Shown here: one piece after another, positions 59,262 to 64,000 of the stretch | How positions within the stretch are numbered: the first letter of the stretch is position 1 | How the letters are laid out: each line of letters starts with the position of its first letter | Source of the DNA: Marinomonas pontica | Lineage (GTDB): Bacteria > Pseudomonadota > Gammaproteobacteria > Pseudomonadales > Marinomonadaceae | Reading direction: 5' to 3' | Length of the DNA: 64,000 nucleotides | Assembly (NCBI RefSeq): GCF_026191375.1 | Contig: NZ_JAODTL010000046.1 | Coordinates: forward strand, 20,322 to 84,321 | Position numbers and translations under genes: made by a program | The notes under the pieces: model-generated | The model's database searches: none | What the model was told of the DNA's origin: nothing | Seen by the model: only the letters and a program-made list of their open reading frames with translations

Positions 59262-60239
59262 CTATTTGATAAGACCAAGTAATTTTGCAACACCTTGATA
59301 TTCCAACTGATTTGCTTGAATGAAAGCATCCATATGTTGGTAATCAATGTCAGTTAATACAAAGCCGTTGTCTTCCATTTGTTTGATAAATGCAGGATCG
59401 TGGTTAATGTCAGAAATGATCTTAGACAATTTAATTCGAATGTCTTCTGGCGTTGACTTTGGAACCGCAACACCGCGATATGCACCACCAACTAAGTCCA
59501 CACCAAGCTCTTTAAAAGTGGGAACATCAGGAAAAGCCGGCAAACGTTTTTCAGAAGAGACAGCCAGCATTCTTAGTTTATCTCCTGCACTGGCTCCTGA
59601 GGTTGCATAGTTAAAGCCTGCCGTTACTTGGCTCCCCATTAGCGCAGTCATGGCAGGACCTATTCCACTAAAAGGGATATAGGTTGTTTTTACACCCACT
59701 AACTTATCAAAAGTCGCCTGTCCAATATTATTGGCTGAGTTTGAACCAGAGCCTGCAAAAGTAACAAGACCAGGATTAGCTTTAGCGTAGGAAACCAGCT
59801 CTTCAAGTTTTTTAAATTGGCTGTTAGCGGGAACAAAAATGGCATTTGGTGTGTAATGGAAGTAATAAATCGGAGTCAGTTCTTCGGTTTTATAACCAGA
59901 CTCCTTAACCATAGGTTGAATAATTGTGTGTGGGATATTGATGCCCATCACGGTGTAACCATCCCCCTCAATTGAGTTTAATTGCGACCAAGCGACTGCA
60001 CCGCCAGCGCCTGGCATATATTGAATAACGGCCTGCACTCCGGAATGTTTTTTGAACATGGCCTGTTGGAATCGTGCTGACAAGTCAGACTCACCACCAG
60101 CATTAAATGGGATAATGTAATTGATAGGACTAGATGGATAACTATCTGCCGCTAATACGGTCGATGACGCTGTCATTGAAACGATAGAGATCGCAGCAGA
60201 CAATGGTAATACGTATTTTGTTATTTTATTTTTAAACAT
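59262..60239 (-). CDS. tctC: tripartite tricarboxylate transporter substrate-binding protein
   Basis: 325 residues, periplasmic binding protein of the Bug/TctC family. A signal peptide ends at VLAADS (about residue 31). YIIPFNAGGESDLSARFQQ, MPGAGGAVAWSQLN, and FAGSGSNSANNIGQATFDKL are family landmarks. It precedes the tctAB gene by 16 bases. With the ttd genes nearby, the ligand is probably L-tartrate. Confidence 0.9.
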   Translation of the reverse strand: MFKNKITKYVLPLSAAISIVSMTASSTVLAADSYPSSPINYIIPFNAGGESDLSARFQQAMFKKHSGVQAVIQYMPGAGGAVAWSQLNSIEGDGYTVMGINIPHTIIQPMVKESGYKTEELTPIYYFHYTPNAIFVPANSQFKKLEELVSYAKANPGLVTFAGSGSNSANNIGQATFDKLVGVKTTYIPFSGIGPAMTALMGSQVTAGFNYATSGASAGDKLRMLAVSSEKRLPAFPDVPTFKELGVDLVGGAYRGVAVPKSTPEDIRIKLSKIISDINHDPAFIKQMEDNGFVLTDIDYQHMDAFIQANQLEYQGVAKLLGLIK

Positions 60240-60757
60240 AGAAGTCGCCTCTTTAATTATTATTAGTCAACGAGACAACTATAAACTGAAGAAAATCGAA
60301 TAAAATACTCCCCAACTCAATTCATTATTGAAAATAAGTCAATAATAAAGCCAATGAAATCCACTTAAACTTTTCACTAACATTCAAGGCGCTATGGCAA
60401 ACTAACTAGCTACAGAAAACCAGCTACTCCCATTTGGTCGCATATGCTAATGATAATCCTTATCATTTTATACAGGCAAATTTAACAAAAACAATGAGGA
60501 CATTAGAAAACCGATTACTATAAAAATCAGAAAATTATTGAATAATAAGCAAGAAATAACTGGGGCATCCAATGATTCTGGATGATTAATGATTTTTTTA
60601 GCCCTGCTTAAGTATTGCAAGATTCATTATTAAATGAGCATCACAGTTATTAAGTTCTAGTAAAACCAGTACAAATGCTTTGCCGTACCGAATCTATTCA
60701 AAGCTCATCTAAATGAAGTAAAGACAAGGAAAATCAATACGTTGTAAGGGGGATTAA
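60240..60757. other. gene-poor interval of about 520 bases with an orphan Fur box
   Basis: AT-rich, with no open frame of coding character on either strand. It holds a strong Fur-type site (60451-60465). About 105 bases downstream lies a hairpin (CATCCA/TGGATG, 60566-60584) and then a seven-T run near 60593-60599. These could delimit a small RNA of about 130 bases. Confidence 0.45.
60451..60465. promoter_or_regulatory. orphan Fur box
   Basis: TGATAATCCTTATCA matches 12 of 13 defined positions of TGAnAATnATTnTCA and is almost a perfect palindrome. The nearest protein start, tctC, is about 210 bases away on the minus strand; on the plus side no protein gene starts for about 580 bases. Confidence 0.72.
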
Positions 60758-60834
60758 TGGTACGCCCGAGAGGATTTGAACCTCCGACCTTCGCCTCCGG
60801 AGGGCGACGCTCTATCCAGCTGAGCTACGGGCGC
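60758..60834 (-). tRNA. tRNA-Arg (CCG)
   Basis: 77 bases with encoded CCA. Acceptor GCGCCCG/CGGGCGT, D-arm AGCTCAGCTGGATAGAGC, anticodon stem TCGCC/GGCGA around loop CTCCGGA (anticodon CCG), T-loop GGTTCAAATCC. Confidence 0.96.
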
Positions 60835-61046
60835 ATTACGGTTGTTCGGCGTGGATTGGATTGCAAGACGCAAAGTGTGCCAGAACAAATTTGTGTGCGT
60901 ATTCTAATGGAAATTCCTCAGGATTCCAGTGCTTAATGACACAAAGCCTGAGTTTCGTGTTTTTTATACACGTATCCTTCATTTACCTGATGAAAAAAGT
61001 CGAGGATAATCGCTTAATCTTTTTTACTCTGTGATGTCCATAAGGA

Positions 61047-61388
61047 ATGCCTGTGTCGATGCCATTTCCGCTGTTCAAGCTCGCTCACGTTATCCGAATC
61101 GCCTCGGTTGTGCTCCTTTTCAGCGTCGCAAGCGCCAATGCCGCACGCTCTGGCGAGGCGCTTTACAACAGCTATTGCATTGCCTGTCATATGAACGGTG
61201 TGGCGGGGGCGCCTAAGTTTGGCCACCCTGAAGATTGGCAACCGAGAATAGACAAGGGCATGGACGTTTTACTAAAAGACGCGATGAGCGGATTCAGAGC
61301 CATGCCACCAAAAGGATTGTGTTTTGATTGCACTGAAGAAGAACTTCGCAGTGCGATTCAATACATGATCGACAACAGTCAAAAATAA
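61047..61388 (+). CDS. cytochrome c5-type monohaem protein
   Basis: 113 residues, exported (signal peptide to about ANA-ARSG, residue 32). Haem site C44-I-A-C47-H48 in YNSYCIACHMNG; the axial Met is probably in FRAMPPKG. The extra cysteine pair in GLCFDC and the tail EEELRSAIQYMIDNS are characteristic of cytochrome c5. Start at 61047 or at the internal ATG 61059. Convergent with rep. Confidence 0.92.
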   Translation: MPVSMPFPLFKLAHVIRIASVVLLFSVASANAARSGEALYNSYCIACHMNGVAGAPKFGHPEDWQPRIDKGMDVLLKDAMSGFRAMPPKGLCFDCTEEELRSAIQYMIDNSQK

Positions 61389-61409
61389 CCCTTTTGACTG
61401 TTGTCTCAA

Positions 61410-63459
61410 TCAGCCATTCAACATGGCTTTTAATGCCGACAACGAGGCTTGTCCGCGTTCTTTTTTAGCGCCTTCCCCTTCGTCTAAACGCCCTTCCCAC
61501 ACCAAGTCTTCTTCCGGCAATTCATCTAAGAATCGACTGGGCAAGCAATCGATTTCTTCGCCGTATTGGCGACGCTTTGCCGCCAGTGTGATACAGAGTG
61601 TCTTTTTAGCACGCGTTATCCCGACGTAAGCCAGACGACGCTCTTCTTCGATGTCGTCACTTTCGATGCTGTTTCTATGAGGTAAAAGCTCTTCTTCGCA
61701 ACCGATCAAAAACACATGAGGGTATTCCAAACCTTTCGAGGCATGAAGTGTCAGCAGCTGAACTTTGTCCTCGTCTTCCTCTTCTTCTTGGCGTTCCAAC
61801 ATGTCGATCAATAGCAGCTTGCTGATTGCTTGATCCAACCCCGCTGTCTCGTCTTCTTCCCATGCAGACTCCATCATGCGCTGAATAGAGTCCAACAAGA
61901 AGCGCACGTTTTCAATGCGTCGATCACCAGCTTTAGACGAAGAGGTTTGCTCTTGAATCCAACCGTAATAATCCATGTCATGGATCATTTGCTCGATCAC
62001 AGGCACGGGCGACGCGCCTTCTAAACGCTGGCGTAAATGGGACATCCATCGTTCAAAATCTTGTAGGCTTTTTAACGAGCGCCCTGTCACCGTCTCTTCC
62101 AGCTCTTTGTAGCCGGAGGCTTCGAACAAGCTCACGCCACGCTCGGTCGCCAAGTTACCGACCTTTTCTAGCGTCGCAGGGCCAATCTCACGACGTGGCA
62201 AATTCACGATGCGCAAAAAGGCGTTGTCGTCTGACGGGTTCACCAACAGACGCAAATAACTCATCAAATCTTTGATTTCGGCACGTGAGAAAAACGACGT
62301 ACCGCCGTTCATCTTGTATGGAATTCGATACGCCTGAAGCTTGATTTCCAAAAGTCGCGCTTGGTGATTACCACGGTACAAAATGGCAAAGTCACGATAA
62401 GGAATTTCGTGGCGCAAGTGTCGAGATTGAATTTCTGCGGCCACCCGCTCGGACTCTGAATCTTCATTGCGTGTTACCATCACTCGAATCGGATCGACCC
62501 TCTTCGTGGTCACTCCATAACGCTTTGTCGTACACGTGCGGGTTATTGGCAATCAGGGTGTTGGCCGCTTTAAGAATGGTTTTGGTCGAGCGGTAATTTT
62601 GCTCCAGCTTCACCAATTTGAGATTAGGGTAATCCACCGACAAGCGTTCAAGGTTTTCTGGTCGCGCCCCGCGCCACGCATAAATCGACTGATCATCGTC
62701 TCCTACCAAGGTGAAGCAACGACGAAATCCGGCCAACAAGCGGATCAATTCGTACTGACTGGCGTTGGTGTCTTGGCACTCATCCACCAGCAAATAGCGC
62801 ACTTTTTTCTGCCACCGATCTCGCAACTCTTCGTCAGCCATCAGCAAGCTGACAGGTAACAAGATCAAATCGTCAAAATCCACCGCGTTGTACGCTCGTA
62901 AATAGCGCTGATACTGACCGTACACCTGTGCAGCCAACAAAAACTCTTCCGTATCCGCATTGGTCATGGCTTCGCTTGGTGTCGTCAGGTCATTTTTCCA
63001 ATTGGAAATCGTGTTCTGACAAAATGCGGCGGCGTCCAACTGGCCATTAAATTCCTTATCCAGAATCTCTTTGACTAAGCTGAGCGAGTCTTGAGCATCA
63101 AACAAGGTAAAGCCATCTTTTAAACCCGCGCGTCGAAATTCTTTACGCAGGATACGCAACCCCAAATTATGGAAAGTCGAAATGCTCAAGCCCCGACTTT
63201 CGGGTTTGGATAACATTCCCACCACCCGTTCTTTCATCTCACGAGCGGCTTTATTAGTAAAGGTAACCGCAATAATGCTGCTCGCCTTGAATCCACACGT
63301 TTGAATCAAATAGGCGATTTTCGTGGTGATTACACTGGTTTTTCCCGAGCCTGCGCCCGCCAATACCAATAAAGGTCCGTCGATTTGTTTCACAGCATCT
63401 AACTGTCTTTCGTTCAAACTGCGAAGGCGCTGGGCGATGGAAGGCAATGACTCACTCAT
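61410..63459 (-). CDS. rep: ATP-dependent DNA helicase Rep, frameshifted as read
   Basis: 3'-5' superfamily 1 helicase that helps replication forks pass obstacles. The N-terminal part has LNERQLDAVKQIDGPLLVLAGAGSGKTSVITTKI, VTFTNKAAREMKERV, LLVDECQDTNASQYEL and GDDDQSIYAWRGARPENL. The C-terminal part has ILYRGNHQARLLE, GTSFFSRAEIKDLMSYLRLL, LLTLHASKGLEYPHVFL and AYVGITRAKKTL. The frame breaks at the C run 62498-62500; one base fewer reads SDHEEVDPIRVMVTRNEDSESERVA. Repaired length is 682 residues (E. coli Rep 673). Very likely a sequencing insertion. Confidence 0.92.
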
Positions 63460-63550
63460 GAAAAGCTCTGGCTCGTAAGGCGATTAAAATCAGCCCCAAG
63501 TGTACCCGACATTCACTTTTCCCGCACGAACATAGCGAATGGAAAAGCAT

Positions 63551-63577
63551 AAAAAAAGGATGCTTAAACGGCATCCC
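63551..63577 (-). terminator. terminator after the BASS-family transporter gene
   Basis: GGATGC/GCATCC hairpin (63558-63576) followed on the minus strand by TTTTTTT, shortly after the transporter stop and before rep. Confidence 0.8.
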
Positions 63578-63602
63578 TTATTAACATCACCAACACAAGG
63601 TT

Positions 63603-64000
63603 TTACTTTGCAGTGTCTTCGTCCACTGGACGACGGCTCCAATAGCTCGCCAATAAAGACCCTGAAATGTTGTGCCAAACACTGAAAATGGTGCCCGGTA
63701 AAGCCGCCATAGGCGTGAAAAACTTCACCGCTAAAGCCGCGGCAAGACCTGAGTTTTGAAGACCCACTTCGAAGGCAATTGTACGACATACACGCGCATC
63801 AAAGCCCAATAAATAGGTTACCCAGTAACCCAATAACAAGCCAATTGCGTTATGCAGAATCACCGCTGCCGCCACAACCAGACCAACTTGGACAATCTTA
63901 GACGCACTCAATGCCACAACAATGGCAATAATTAGCACAATTGCAAACATTGAAATATATGGAAAAATCGGTTCTGCCTTGCGAACAAACTTAGAAAAGA
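63603..64000 (-). CDS. bile acid:sodium symporter (BASS) family protein, 5' end outside the window
   Basis: C-terminal 131 residues or so; the frame stays open to the window edge (reads FSKFVRKAEPIFPYISM into FAIVLIIAIVVALS). Four hydrophobic helices and the stretch RTIAFEVGLQNSGLAAALAVKFF, which holds the conserved E-x-G-x-Q-N-x-x-L element of the BASS family core. Transports an organic anion with sodium; substrate unknown. Ends with a terminator. Confidence 0.85.
   Translation of the reverse strand, partial: FSKFVRKAEPIFPYISMFAIVLIIAIVVALSASKIVQVGLVVAAAVILHNAIGLLLGYWVTYLLGFDARVCRTIAFEVGLQNSGLAAALAVKFFTPMAALPGTIFSVWHNISGSLLASYWSRRPVDEDTAK

Noticed and set aside
60758..60834. tRNA-Arg as attachment site of a genomic island carrying the tartrate genes
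   Set aside because: No integrase, no direct repeat of the tRNA 3' end that I could see, and no change in coding style at the boundary.

Overview
The window is a chromosomal segment of a marine gammaproteobacterium, most likely Oceanospirillales and close to Marinomonas. This is inferred from the Pseudomonas-like order dsbC-hom-thrC next to rplS-trmD-rimM-rpsP-ffh-ypjD-corB, the moderately AT-rich composition, and the protein sequences. Coding density is high. No phage, insertion sequence or CRISPR array was seen.

Layout. 0-5 kb: chemoreceptor, FucP-type sugar transporter, membrane diguanylate cyclase. 5-16 kb: housekeeping block (rsmE, thrC, hom, dsbC, rplS, trmD, rimM, rpsP, ffh, ypjD-like gene, corB-like gene, Nudix gene). 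16-23 kb: minus-strand run with a YecE-type gene, greB, mscS, two small membrane-anchored proteins, an inositol-monophosphatase-family gene, an esterase, a glycerate-kinase-like gene and SOS-type dinB. 23.6-27.4 kb: plus-strand cluster flgP-like, flgT, zapB-like, a small outer-membrane protein, a 55-residue membrane protein and a proQ/finO-domain gene. 27.4-28.9 kb: tRNA-Tyr, a C-rich G-poor stretch, a perfect 7-bp tandem array of about 34 copies, and eight tRNA genes on the minus strand with a duplicated Lys/Pro/Asn block. 28.9-38 kb: polysaccharide deacetylase, kbl-tdh, nudC, choice-of-anchor I lipoprotein, glutaminase, ppnN. 37.8-42.9 kb: a divergent LysR gene plus dabB-dabA, a complete two-gene DAB inorganic-carbon uptake system. 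42.9-51.5 kb: MFS transporter, M16 protease, and a FecA/FecR/FecI-type iron-signalling cassette under a Fur box. 51.5-54 kb: GST, Lrp-type regulator divergent from ctlX. 53.9-60.2 kb: a compact L-tartrate cassette: ttdA-ttdB-oxaloacetate decarboxylase, a divergent LysR gene, and tctC plus a fused tctA-tctB. 60.2-64 kb: a gene-poor interval with an orphan Fur box, tRNA-Arg, cytochrome c5, rep, and the C-terminal part of a BASS-family transporter cut by the window end.

How genes work together. The tartrate cassette reads as one route: TctC binds the substrate, TctAB imports it, TtdAB dehydrates it to oxaloacetate, and a PA4872-type decarboxylase gives pyruvate. Kbl and Tdh degrade threonine, while hom and thrC make it. 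DabA and DabB would supply bicarbonate for anaplerotic carboxylation in what looks like a heterotroph.

Caveat that affects many entries. Nine otherwise well-conserved genes (diguanylate cyclase, greB, the small outer-membrane protein, polysaccharide deacetylase, nudC, the TonB receptor, the fecI-like sigma factor, tctAB, rep) each carry one frameshift that a one-base change (or, for the TonB receptor, possibly two bases) repairs. Six of the nine lie in runs of 5-6 identical bases, mostly G/C. Homopolymer sequencing or assembly error is the likeliest cause. I annotate these as single genes and give the break point.
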